From Acanthochlamys bracteata (taxonomy: Eukaryota; Streptophyta; Magnoliopsida; Pandanales; Velloziaceae), in NCBI GenBank assembly GCA_019914995.1, contig CM034126.1, positions 10,297,001-10,361,000 on the forward strand: 64,000 nucleotides of DNA, written 5' to 3'. Positions within the stretch are counted from its first letter, which is position 1. Each line of letters starts with the position of its first letter. The notes beneath the pieces were generated by a model. It was not told the origin of the DNA and did not search any database. It was given only the letters and a program-made list of their open reading frames with translations. Positions 36,961 through 48,462 of this stretch are shown here, piece by piece. Both the position numbers and the translations under genes were made by a program.

Positions 36961-39300
36961 ATTGTTTAACACTTTTAGCTTTGAAGAATTATGGAAGTTA
37001 GTGCTGATGTTTAACACTTATAAGCATGCATTATAGCATGCTTTTGTATTGTTCATTTGTGCTTCTGTTTTGTAAGAGGATTCTGTTTGGTTTGAATCAT
37101 TTAATGGTTTGAATTTCATTTGGTTGCTCTATATTTGGTGAAATGGTATTCATATTTGCTACAGAGATAAGCATTTATAAGAGGATTCAAATTATGGAAT
37201 GGTAGGAGATTCAAATTATGGCTGGTAAGTATTGGTTTGAATCATCTGTCTTGTAGGAGGATTCAAATTTGTATTTTGTTCATTAGTATTCAGGTAACTA
37301 GTAAGGTTGTCTGGAATCATGTATCTCTGCTGTAGACGTAAGCATCTCCAAATCTAGTGGTTTCTTAGTTACTTAGTTATGCGTATTATGGACTGACATG
37401 TAAACGGATTGGAGTGCTTTCTGAGATTGTTTACTGTTTTCATTATGCAGAATGTGCAAGCTTTGAGACTGCTTGTCTTTTTACATTATGAAGGATGTGC
37501 AAGCTCTGAAACTGCTTGCTGTTATAGTTACCTGCTTGCTGCTTGCTCTTGGATAATTGCAAGTAAGACAATTACGAGGAAGTCTTTTGATCTTCTTGAA
37601 AAACTTAGATAATGATTTCAAAGATATTGTGAATTAATTCAGTTAGTGTTAGTTCTTCGTGCTGCGATTGCTTGTTTTTTGGTTTTTCTTGCTGTTTTCG
37701 TGTAGTTTTCTTTCTAGGCTACTTTCCGTAACAAGTTAAATTTTTCTTGTTGTTTTCTTTAATAGCATACTGGTAAGTATTTGTCTTCTTTAAGTTTTGT
37801 GAGCAAGGTGCATGGATAAAGTTTAGTGACTGAGAATGGATGACTCAATTTTAAAAATTATATTTTCTTTAGAATGTAGACTACTGAGGTGATCAGAAAA
37901 ATGATACATGCAAGATATAAAACGTTCTGTGCATGTAAAGGACTACTTTCTGCAAGATGTGCAAGTTGATGTTGTTTCTGAGAGTGCTTGCTTTTGGATT
38001 TTTCTTACTATTTTCTTATTCTTTTTCTTTCTAGGACTGTTTTCTGGAGCAAGTTGTGCAAGCTCTGGACAGGTTGTTGTTGGTTGCTAAGTCCTCTGGT
38101 GCTGTCTGTTTTGGACGGGTTCTTGTTGGGTGCCAACTGCCAAGTCCTCTAGTGCTCTGCTCTTTACCTTGTGTTTGGATAAAGGGTTCATAAAAAAGTA
38201 GAAGTAGAAAGGAATAGTGCTATGCTCTCTACACGATACATATTATAGTTGGGTGCCAAGTCCTCTGGTGCTATACCCTCTAGCTCTCGCAATCTCAGTT
38301 GTGAACCAAGTCCTGCTCATGGTGCCAAAAGCTCTATGGTGCTCTGCCCATTGCTATGAGCTAAGTTTGCTATCTATACCATAGCTAATTTGTAATATTT
38401 AAAATATTAAAATCTTACTATATTTTAGATTTTTTAGCTATTGTGTTGACTCTTGAAAATTATTGTTTCAAAAATAAAAAATATAACTTCAAAAAATGTA
38501 TTTAATATTTATTATATATAATTATATTTTTAAAAAATTTAAATAACTATTATATAATACATATATACTATAAATATAATATTAATATTTATTTAATAAA
38601 TTCGATTTGATGTAGTGGATCAATATCTGATCCATTGGGTTTAAAACTATCGTATGTTCTTTATTTGAACAAATAAAAATAAAATTATTATTTGTACTTA
38701 TATTGTAATAAATATGAATTTCAAATTAGAATTTTCAGTTTAAATATATAGCTATCAGAAGTAAAAATTTGAGAAAGATTAAATTAAAATTTGTATTTCT
38801 TTTTTATTAAAAAATAAACAAAATAATATTTTGACAAAAACTCTAAATTGAAAACAAATATTAAATATGTCCTATATGTCAATTATTAGAGTAGAAAACA
38901 GCAATTTCAACAGTTAGGTCCTTCTACAAGAAACATATATCAGAAACCAAGTGCTCTGGTCTTTTGAGTAGCCAGAAACTGAGATGTTACTTGCATAGAA
39001 AATTGGAATTTATATTGTAATTATTTTTTAGTTTAAAATTTGTCTTCTCAATTTTTTTGGGCCAGTTTGGAGAATCGTTAAAATTTCTTATAGAAAACTA
39101 TCCGAAAATGGAACTAGTGGCAGACACATTCACCCAATGAATTCTTTTATTTGTTAAATCCGCAATTATTTGAGATAAGTTGGCAACCAAATGAAAACAG
39201 TAAAAAACTCCATGAGATTTCCAGAAACGTGATCCTCTGGCATATTTACACGAGTTCCCAGCCGTCTGATTAACATAATCTCGCGCTATTCCAATTCTGA
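36961..39300. other. intergenic DNA with degenerate short repeats
   Basis: No gene is supported. Imperfect repeats of gtgccaagtcctctggtgct occur at about 38075-38345, and related tgcaagctctgaaactgctt repeats at 37440-37560. These may be subterminal repeats of the hAT element upstream (inference). Bases 38390-38880 are very AT-rich. Confidence 0.45.
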
Positions 39301-39343
39301 AGCACTCAATTTTCTCCACGACACCCTACTTCTGTCTTTCTGC

Positions 39344-39349
39344 CACGTG
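39344..39349. promoter_or_regulatory. G-box / ABRE-type element upstream of the H2B.8-type gene
   Basis: Palindromic CACGTG inside gccacgtgta, 200 bases before the start codon and about 90 bases before the TATA box. G-boxes with the ACGTG core are bound by bZIP factors, including ABA-response factors. This would fit the seed and ABA-linked expression described for the Arabidopsis relative, but a link to regulation here is inferred. Confidence 0.5.
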
Positions 39350-39431
39350 TATACACACCTGTCGGACATTCTAGTTCTCGGCCACTCTCAGTTTTCTCTC
39401 ATTTCCTCTGTTCTTTCCTTCTTCTTCTATT

Positions 39432-39437
39432 TATAAA
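39432..39437 (+). promoter_or_regulatory. TATA box of the H2B.8-type gene
   Basis: TATAAA in ctatttataaacac, 112 bases upstream of the ATG, followed by a C-rich transcript-start-like region. It implies a short leader of about 80 bases. Confidence 0.65.
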
Positions 39438-39548
39438 CACTGCAGAGTCTCCTGTTTAGAAAAGAACGAACGATAGTGATCTTTGATTGACTTCTCAATT
39501 TAGTTCAGTGAATAAGAGAAAAGAGGAAGAAGCTAGCTTTGATTGATC

Positions 39549-40391
39549 ATGGCTCCAAGGAAGAGGAAGGTGTTGGGTTCAGTTGTAAAAACAACTAAGA
39601 AGGTGGTGGAGGAAACCGTGACGGTATCAGTCATCGGCCCCGGCACTGAAGAAAGTAATCAGGAAACCTCCAGTGCCCCTGACGGTAGTCGGCAGCAAGA
39701 AGTTGTGTTTGAAGACAAGACCAACAATGTCGAAAACACTACAGAGGAATTCAATATTAACTCTCTCCCTGATAGCCAGGAAAACCAAGCTACTACTACT
39801 AGAGAAATCAGGGTAGAGGAACCAGTAACTCCTGCTGCTGATAAAGAAAAACGTGCTGTTACCGCCGACGACGAAGCCGTCGAAGAAATCGAAGAAGAAA
39901 CAGTTCCTTCTGCCGCTGCTGGTATAGAAGACCAAGAAACGCAAGATGTGGAAACAACTACTACTGATCAAGATAAAGAGAAGTTTGAAGAACTCAAAGA
40001 AACTCCAACCAGGAAGAAGAAGAAGAGCAATACGAAAGAAGGGAACGATCATGGGAAGAATAAGAAAAGAAGGAAGAGAAGAAGAGTTGGTGAAGGGCTC
40101 GAGGGCTATGAGAGGGGATACAAGAGATATGTGTTTAAGGTGTTGAAGCAAGTTCACCCTGAGTTGGGAGTTTCATCGAAGGCAATGCAGGTGCTGGATG
40201 GGTTGATGGGTGATATGTTTGAGCGCATTGCAGAAGAAGCCGCGAAGCTTTCGAAGTACTCTGGAAAAGCAACTCTTTCGTCGAGAGAGATTCAGAGTGC
40301 CGTCAGGCTTGTACTTCCCGGCGAGCTTGGCAAGCATGCCGTTGCCGAGGGAACCAAGGCTGTCACTACCTACATGGCCGCGGCTGCTTGA
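39549..40391 (+). CDS. HTB8: histone H2B.8/H2B.S-type variant with long disordered N-terminus
   Basis: Intronless gene for 280 aa, nearly twice a canonical plant H2B. It starts [10 protein letters not shown]; an in-frame TGA at 39540-39542 lies just upstream, which supports ATG 39549. Residues 11-155 are low in hydrophobics and rich in Glu, Thr, Asp and Lys (disordered); residues 155-179 form basic clusters ending KKRRKRRR, probably a nuclear signal and DNA contact. The histone fold fills residues 185-278 ([54 protein letters not shown]). The acidic plus basic tail and the start resemble Arabidopsis H2B.8 (At1g08170, H2B.S), which is found in sperm and mature seed nuclei and compacts chromatin through its disordered tail. 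The C-terminus reads [10 protein letters not shown]: the lysine normally monoubiquitinated in AVTK is threonine 274. Family assignment is from recall; activity is inferred. Confidence 0.92.
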   Translation: MAPRKRKVLGSVVKTTKKVVEETVTVSVIGPGTEESNQETSSAPDGSRQQEVVFEDKTNNVENTTEEFNINSLPDSQENQATTTREIRVEEPVTPAADKEKRAVTADDEAVEEIEEETVPSAAAGIEDQETQDVETTTTDQDKEKFEELKETPTRKKKKSNTKEGNDHGKNKKRRKRRRVGEGLEGYERGYKRYVFKVLKQVHPELGVSSKAMQVLDGLMGDMFERIAEEAAKLSKYSGKATLSSREIQSAVRLVLPGELGKHAVAEGTKAVTTYMAAAA

Positions 40392-42859
40392 CCAAATAGT
40401 TTGTTTTAAGGTTTAGCTTGTGGGATGTGTTTTAGGAGAAGTTAATTCAGGTTGATAGTTTTGGTTCAGTAGCTTTTAGATTAAGGTTGGATCAGTTTGG
40501 GGGTGGTATTTGTAAGGTCGGGTGACTCGGTTCTGTAGTACTTCGTTCTTGAATTGATGTTAGTTTGTAAATTTGTAAATTGCTAGTCGGATGTTTGATT
40601 TCTATTTTCTCACGATCCAGTGTTGCCATAGGATGCGTTTGAAATTGTTTATAAAATTAAGTTTTCTTAAAATAAGAATTATTTTTATTTTTTTAAAAAA
40701 TAAAAAAAATATATAATAAATTTTTTTTATTATGTAACATATTTTTATATTATTTAAATTTTTTAAATAAAATATATAATTAAAAATAAAAAATAAAAAA
40801 ATAATATTTGATATGCGTTACTAAGGGCGTGTTTAGCAAGGGGGTAGGAAATGGAGTTTTGAGTGAAGTAAAGTTTTTAAAAAATAAATTTAAAAAATAA
40901 AATTAAAAATATTTAATAAAAAAATAAAATTTTATATTAATTATATATTTTTAGTAAGTTTTAAATTTGAATTTTTAAAAAAAAATTTATTGATAAAAAA
41001 TTTTATTTTAATTTTGATATGTATTTATATGAAACTTGAATTTAAGAAATGTAAAGTTTAGAGTGTTGGTAAATACGCGCTAAATGCACTCATATATATT
41101 TTGGATGTGTTTATATACCACCAAAATTTTATTTTTTAAAATTTATTTTTAATTAAAATAATTAAAATAATTTTTTTGATAATATTATATAACTTTAAAA
41201 TTATTTTTGATTAAATATTTTTAATTTATAAATTAAATTTATTTTTAAAACTGAATTCATTTTTTTAGGCATTGTTTGGAGTGCATTAAAAAAGAGCGTC
41301 TTAAAAAAATTTTAATTTTCTTTTATATACTATGATGGAAAATCTTTTATATATTAAAATTTTTTAAATTATTAATATTATAATAATTATAAATAAAACT
41401 AAAAATAAAAATAGATAAAAGTAATTCAAAGCAATTTTAAACAACACTTTAGTAGTTCTTATTTTTAGAAATAAAAAAATAAAATTTATTTTTTAAAAGA
41501 TCAAAAATATTTTCATTACAAAAAAATTTTATTTTATAAACACTTTCAAACACCAAACATTTAAAATTAAATATTTTTATCTTTAAATTTTATTTTAAAA
41601 AATAAATTTATTATAGTAAAATAATAAAATTATCTATATATTTTAAAGTAAATTTATTATAAATTTAAAAATATTTTTAAAAAGTGATATATTTAAAAAT
41701 AAAAAAATTTAGTGAAGTTTGATAAATAGTGATAAGTGTTGTCAAATGACAACTGTAATTATTATGGATAAGCTCATCTAAAGATTGATTAGTATGGATA
41801 GATAGTTATAACTAATTTATCTATCATTGGCTGGGTGGTGGTCCAGCAGTAATTTACAATTTAGTGTGGCCCCAATATTTTCAATAATTACCTAACTATG
41901 CACACTCTACAGTAAATAAATTATGATAGGCTATTTTTTGTTTAGCAAGATCTTCAGCAGTTCAGCCTCAACGATACAACTATTATGAGAATATTTTGAG
42001 AGTGTTTATTATAAATAAATTTTTTATAATAAAATTATTTTAAAAATAAGTTTTACTTTTTAACCTATAAAAATAAAATTACATAGACATAAAAATTTTA
42101 CGATATATATTTTATAATAATATAAAAAATTATTACAAATATAAAGTGCTTACTTAGTGATAAGCACTTGAAAAGTAATGCCAAATATTTTTATTTAATT
42201 CTGAAAGTGCTGTGATAAATTTAGTGTTCATTTTCTAATTAATTTTAATAAAAATTGAGTTATTTTTTTATATAATTTCAGAAAGTATAAGTTTTATGAT
42301 TTGATTTTTTAATCAGCTCGGTGTAAAGAAGTTTGAAGTATTGTCTAAAATAGTACAAATAGAGATGAAAATATATGATCATATTTGTAGACCCAATCTA
42401 AAGAGATCTATATAAATTAGATTTGAATATAATTTTAGTCGGATCAGTTTCAAATTCTAAATTTGATCCGATAAATTAATAAATTCTAATCTAATTTTGA
42501 TTGATCCAAAATTAATTTATTTGATCTATATAAGTATTTGTATCATAAAATATTTAATAATTACAAAATATTTATAAAAATACATATGATTATAATTATA
42601 ATTATATATATAATTAATTTATATATTTAATTAATTTGTTACTTAATTTTTAGATTTCTTATTTTGAATATATAATATTTAATAATTTATCTATTATTAC
42701 TATATTAATTTTTTAATTTATATTTTAATAATAATTATTTATAAATAAATTGGTTTAAATTTGATCTAATATTAAATATATTTAATTAAAATTCACAATT
42801 TTGATATATAAATTATAAATTAGGTAAATTTTTAATAAGAATTTGAAGTGTAAAATATA
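40392..42859. other. 3' flank and AT-rich intergenic DNA
   Basis: Bases 40392-40620 are probably the 3' UTR of the histone gene. The rest is extremely AT-rich and contains one delimited MITE (40825-41080) and several diffuse repeats carrying gataagtgttgtcaaatgac-like strings (41730, 42155). No gene is supported. Confidence 0.55.
40825..41080. mobile_element. MITE, PIF/Harbinger-like, TAA target duplication
   Basis: Imperfect terminal inverted repeats gggcgtgtttagcaa (left) and ttggtaaatacgcgc (right) flank 256 bp of AT-rich, non-coding sequence, with TAA directly outside both ends (40822-40824, 41081-41083). A 3-bp TAA/TTA duplication is typical of Tourist-like MITEs. Confidence 0.55.
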
Positions 42860-42879
42860 ATGCTATCCATAGCTGCGAG

Positions 42880-43435
42880 GCAGCGGAGCTCTAATAATGC
42901 AGCGACCTCCTCCTCTACGAAAGGAAGAACTAACTTGTCCACTCTTGCAAATTTTCTATTGAAAATCCAATCACTGATTAACTACCTCTTCTTTTACCAT
43001 TTTTACCCCCTTTCGTTCTCCGTTTCCGGTTTTCTCTCGTCTTCTCCACCGCTGCAGAACAAATACCAGCAGCAGTAGCAGCTGTAGAACAGAACTAACT
43101 GATCACCATTATATCTACTTCCATTTCAATCGCTGAAAGATCAACATCGGCAAAATCTCTCGTTACTTAACATCGATGGATTCATCGTTGTGGTTTCCCG
43201 AGTTCCAATCACCGGTTGATTCTCAGTGGATGGAGCTGGACTTGCTGGGTTGAATGGAGTCTATTGCCGGATATTAAGCTACGGCGAGTACCTGATAGAT
43301 TGGGTCTGAGATCCATTGAGTTTGCAGCGGAGGTGATCTGAGCTCGATGGTGTAGATGCTGGAAGCTTTGAAACTGAGCTTGGGGAGACTACTACACTGA
43401 CTCGAACGGAGGAAGGTGATAATAGGGTTTCCGAA
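42880..43435 (+). other. probable 5' non-coding exon of the BPC gene
   Basis: This block is richer in C and T than its surroundings, with ctctcgtcttctccaccg, as plant leaders often are, and ends at a good donor (gaa|gtaagg at 43436). The next exon begins after gacag at 45266 and its frame is closed by a TAA, so this exon would be untranslated. Its start is not determined. Confidence 0.4.
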
Positions 43436-45311
43436 GTAAGGATTATGAACAACCTCAGCTTGATTTAAGATCGAATGCTTGCAGGATTCGATATTAGTTA
43501 AGTTTTATGTTGTGCTTTGGAAATATGTTGACTGTTGGTATCATGATTGGGTTATGGACATGATCTGTGCAGTTTTCCTTCGATGTTTAATAATGAATGT
43601 GGAGTTTTTAAAATTTGATAACACTGATACTTCTGTTCTAGAAACGTTGGAATTTGATCAATGTAGAACTATTTCATATAGCATTTTAGAGAATCTGTTT
43701 TCAAATGCTTGGGGAAAATGTTAAATCATTGCCACATCCAAACATTTTGAAGTGGCATTGACTTAATTATCTTTTAGCCCTCGTAGAATACAGAAAATAT
43801 TTAGCATCTACAAAGTCCTATAGTGGTTATGTGAACTTCATATGTGACGTCCTAACAATTTTGAGATGGCATTATCAAAAGGACTGAATTTCACCATCGC
43901 AGAAGTTTTGAGGTCAAATAGGATCTTTTTTTTTTATTACCTTAATTGATAAATTTGTAGATAAATTTTAACTTAATGCCAAAGAATGTAACTTGTGTTG
44001 TTTTCTTGAGGATGTGAAGTGTTTTTGGCATAGCCATTTTTGTGTACTGTTCATTTTTGGTTGATGTGTCAATGCATGTGAGCCAAAAAATAAAAATTTA
44101 ATTCTTTTTCAGCATTATGTGTTACTAAGTTCGTTTTCAACCCAATTACGTCAATCTTGCTGTTCTGAGTAAACTATTGTAGACAAAGGATAGTATTTTT
44201 TGGTAGTTACTTTGAATACAAAGCATGTAGATAGTATTTTTTGGTAGTTACTTTGGTGCCTCTATTGATTCACGATACTTTTGGTTAAATTTCTAATCTT
44301 CCAGATCTTACTAATCTTCATCAGATATCAGCTGTTGCGGATGAACATCTAGTTTGCCAACTTGTTCTTTCTAGGGTATCTCCGTTACCTGAAGCACTGT
44401 GGTATAGATGACTCCTAAGCTTCACTACCTGACAGTCTGACATTGAGCAAGATATTTAAGTGGCTGAGTATTTGAATCCCACACTCTCTCCTTCTTCTTG
44501 TCTTCAGTAGTTTCATGTTCTTCTTTTGTTGCCTTTAGTACTGATAGTGTATCTGGTCCAGTTCCTTCAGTTTATTGATTATACATCTCATAGATGATTT
44601 TGTTGTTACCACCTTGATAGTTTGACATTTTTACCTAATTCCATGTAAACTGAATATGTGCTCTATTTGGTAGTGGTAGATGCTGGTTTGTTCAAAGTCC
44701 TCAAAAGTTTGACATGGTGTTTTGTTGCGTATTACACTGGACAAAAAAGTGCAAGTAGAACTTGTAATGGTTTGACTGTAGATGAACTAGTGATATGCAT
44801 TATGTAAAGTTGACATTGCTGTTTCAGCACAACTTACCATTTATCTGGGAGATCAAAGTTAATTTGATATTCATTGAAACCAAGATTTTGCTAGACAAAG
44901 ACGAAGATTAGCACCTAGTGTTGTGTGTATACTTTACCAAATTGAGAAAAACTGCTCTTTTAAAGTGTTAAATAAACAAATATCATTATTTTAAATTTCT
45001 ATTACCTGCTGTTCAATTGATTCTGGCTTGTGTATCATCTTAGGTTATTGCAGTTTCCTTGATATCATTCAAGATTGTGGTAGCTACAGATTGCCAACTT
45101 TCTCAATTTTCTATTTTTGGTTGGTCAGTCAATAGCTAGTATTTCTATTTCTTGATGATGTTTAGAGATATATTAATTCAACTTTAGTGGTCCCTTTTGT
45201 GATGCTTTTAGAAATGTGTAGTTTCCTTTCACTTAATGAACATTTTTTTCCTGAAACCATGACAGGTAACAGGAGAGTTCTATATTTTCTCTCTCATTTG
45301 CTGAGGCTGAT

Positions 45312-48300
45312 ATGGAGAACAGTGGGCAGACAGAAAGCAGCAGACATAGGGCTGATCAATATAAATCAGTCCATGCACCGGTAACAGCACTCAGCAATCT
45401 TTGTTTGTTATGGGGTTGTGTAGTGTATCTTCTAGTTTCCGCTTAAAGTCGTAATCAATCCACATAGATTCTCCATAAGTATCATTTCTCCAGTTCCAAT
45501 ACACTTCCTCCTTTTTCCTTATCTCCCATTTCCTTTTATGTTAAAATTCAATCATCATTTTGTCAAGAAAGTTTTTTATACTGTTGTCACCGCTCACTAA
45601 TGTCACGGTATGGCTATTTTGACTATTCTCCCCATCAAAATTATCTTGGTAAAATGCTTTTTGCCTAGGTAAAATTATCTTGTGCATAAGCTAAGTCTAG
45701 AATATGGTAGAATACTCTAGATATAAGTTAGTTGGCTTAAATCTAGAGTAGGTTAGGAATACTTTAAAAAGGTGGAGACTTTTGTAAGGGATATTTTGTA
45801 AGAACTTTCTGGATCATGTATTCTCCACCGTCCGATCAAAACAATCTCCACCGTCTGTTGAAGAGGTGGAGAAGCTATAAATAGGGGGGTGAGCTCTTAT
45901 TTGGGGCCATCAAGTAAATCAAGCATTTCAACCAAGAGTTGTACCAAGCCAAAGTAATATAAAACTTTCCTTCCAAAAGCTCTCTTCAAGTGTTCCTTAT
46001 TTTCCCTCTAGTCCATTCAAGCTTCCTCAGCTATCTTTGATAGCTCATTTGGGTAAAAGGCTGACTTAGCCACAAGGGAGTGTGACTAAGTGCCGCACGA
46101 GCCAAAGTAAAAGTATAGGCCCGTGACACTAAGCATTGTAACATAAACTAATAGTTCCTACATTCTATCTATTATCCTTCTTATCATTTTCAAACGGCTA
46201 TGAGTTATTCAGTGTTAGGGTGTGTTTTAATTGGTAGAGAGTGAGATTCGTGAAACTGAATTTGGTGGAACTGAGTTCGGTAAGAAGTGGTTTAGATGTG
46301 AGTTCGGGAGTTTGGTGTAAATTGAAACACAAGAAGTGAAAATTTTGGTGGGAGAAAGTGAGTTCTGTGCAATTGAAACACACTCTTAATGTAGGCTGCA
46401 ATTTGGGAGTTCCTTTTCTTGGTTAATTAACCAAGGATAATTGCATCCTTCATCTATGTCTCCTCACCTTTTTAACACTATGCCTTCTGTCTCTCATCTA
46501 ATGTTTACATAAGCTCTTGCAAAAGTCAAATAAATTCCATCTCGAAATGGTTCACCTAAATGCTTCAAATCCAAATTAACCTATTGTTGATTCTTAAATT
46601 CAATCACGTCGTCTGTTGTTCTAATCAGGCTATTATCCAATTTTCTGGTGGACAATGTTGAAATTGTTTCGGTTCACATGGAAAGCACAGTCCTTTTGGT
46701 TTACCTTGAACAAATGAATGTAACTATTAACATTTGCATTTGGTGGTTAGACTTCATTGTAGGACCTAGACCGTGTTACTCCATTTGAAGAGGCAAATTT
46801 GTGGTCATGATATGTTCTGCTATTTTCTTCAAAGAAATGAAATTTAGTGGGTGTTTTGTTTGCTTCTTTTGTGATACTTTCCTTTAGGAAATAGTTTGTG
46901 AAGATAACCCATTGTAGTTATATTCTCCTTAGAGTGAAATGGTGCTTAAGGATCGGTATAACCTACACTTTTGTAGTGGCACAAAGGCTTGGATGTTGTT
47001 GGCAGATCCGACTGTAATATTGCCGAAGATAATTGGTGGACTACAAAGCTAGAATCTGGCTTCATGACATTATGTTTACTGTGATGATGCACAGTATTAG
47101 GCTGATAAGCAGCAACATGTTTGCTTGTTAGACTTTCAATGATGGTATGCAATGTTTTTGCTTTTTATCATGCATGTAATCTGTTAACAAGAGGAAGTGT
47201 GAGTTACTGAAGGTCGTAGAGGAGTTACTTCGCTAATACATCTATAAGAGACTAAAGTTCTAACAAAGATGAAAGCTTTGCTCAATCATCACATTCTTGA
47301 TCTCCAGTTGGATATGAGTCCTATGCGCACTAAAGGGGATTTTTTTCTTTGTCCTTCTATATTGATTTATCTTTAACATGCTCTTTCTAGTTACTAATAA
47401 TGTGCATGGTAACCAGTTAGCTTGTCCTTTGCCATTGTTTCCCAGAAGAGTTGGTTGAGATAATTGTTAGATTGATTCATCATCTAACTCAATATTGCTA
47501 GTAAAACAGTTATCTGTTTGCTTGTTTATTTCTGATAACATTTTTGTTTTTTTCTGTAGCGGATGATGCCTCATAGTCAAATTAAGGATCATCGCACAAT
47601 TAATCTTATGGCCATTATTACTGAGCGAGATGTTGCTATCCAGCAACGTAATCAGGCACGATCTGAGAAGGAAGCTGCATTTACTGAGCGCAATCAAGCA
47701 ATCCTTGCCCTCAATGTGGCTATGGCTGATCGTGATAAGGCAATTATGGAGCGTGATGAAGCTTTGAGAGCCGTTGAGAATGCCCGTAAGGATATCTTAA
47801 CCTCCAAGAGCACTGGACACGGTTGCCCTTCTGCAAACAATCCCATCCGTGATGTTAAGCATATTTTTCAAAATGGCCCTTCCCAACAGCCACCAGAACT
47901 CTCCGATGCACAATACGACCATGCAAGACAAATGCATACTATAGATGCAACCCCTGTATCAGTTGCTTCAGATGGTGCTCCAAAGATCAGGAAGCTCAAA
48001 AAACTAAGAAAAGAGTCCAACAGCCATGTTAACCTGAAAACCAAGACAACAAAGTCACCAAGAAAAAACAGGAAAGGCGATGTGGAGGTGGCCATGGGAG
48101 ATTTGAATAAGCAAGTTAAACAGGAATGGAAAGAGCAGGATCTGGGGCTAAATCAAGTGGTTTTTGACGATTCTACAATGCCAGCTCCAGTTTGTTCATG
48201 CACAGGAACTTACCGACAGTGCTACAAGTGGGGTAATGGTGGCTGGCAGTCCTCATGCTGCACAACAACAATGTCAATGTTTCCATTGCCTGTGTCACCC

Positions 48301-48462
48301 AATAAACGACATGCACGGGTGGGTGGCCGAAAGATGAGCGCTAGTGCGTTTAGCAAGCTTCTGAACAGATTGGCAGCTGAGGGTCATGATCTATCAATTC
48401 CTCTTGATCTGAGGGATCACTGGGCAAAGCATGGCACCAATCGGTATATCACCATTAAGTGA
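45312..48462 (+). CDS. BPC: class II BASIC PENTACYSTEINE (GAGA-binding) transcription factor
   Basis: Two coding exons, 45312-45380 and 47560-48462, give 323 aa; an in-frame TAA at 45267-45269 fixes the first Met. BPC proteins bind GA-rich repeats in promoters and recruit chromatin modifiers such as Polycomb components. The N-terminal half is a coiled coil built of repeated xERDxAIxxRNxA units (about residues 43-97), the hallmark of class II (BPC4/5/6-type) proteins. A basic linker follows ([10 protein letters not shown], residues 165-174), then the conserved DNA-binding domain with cysteines at 235, 237, 244, 256 and 257 ([21 protein letters not shown]), [11 protein letters not shown] and the invariant ending [13 protein letters not shown]. 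The 2.2-kb intron between the exons contains a solo LTR and a MITE. Which of BPC4, 5 or 6 is the closest cannot be told. Confidence 0.93.
45601..46128 (+). mobile_element. solo LTR with TATA box inside the BPC intron
   Basis: It begins TGTCACGGTATGG and ends GGCCCGTGACA. The terminal TGTCAC/GTGACA inverted repeat is typical of plant Ty3/gypsy LTRs. CTAA lies directly outside both ends (45597-45600, 46129-46132); ACTAA is the 5-bp alternative if the LTR ends one base earlier. A clear TATAAATA box sits at 45876-45883. No internal retroelement region is attached, so it is a solo LTR. It is a diverged, inverted relative of 63209-63722. Confidence 0.8.
46218..46385. mobile_element. Tourist-like MITE in the BPC intron
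   Basis: A 168-bp element with terminal inverted repeats gggtgtgttttaattg and caattgaaacacactc, flanked by TTA on both sides (46215-46217, 46386-46388). It is non-coding. The TTA duplication and G-rich ends fit PIF/Harbinger-derived MITEs. Confidence 0.75.

Noticed and set aside
39627-40157. 176-codon minus-strand frame
   Set aside because: Antisense of the histone gene; its leucine/serine richness is the mirror of the Glu/Lys-rich tail.
42860-43078. 72-codon frame starting MLSIAARQR
   Set aside because: Falls in the probable non-coding leader exon of the BPC gene and has no recognisable domain.
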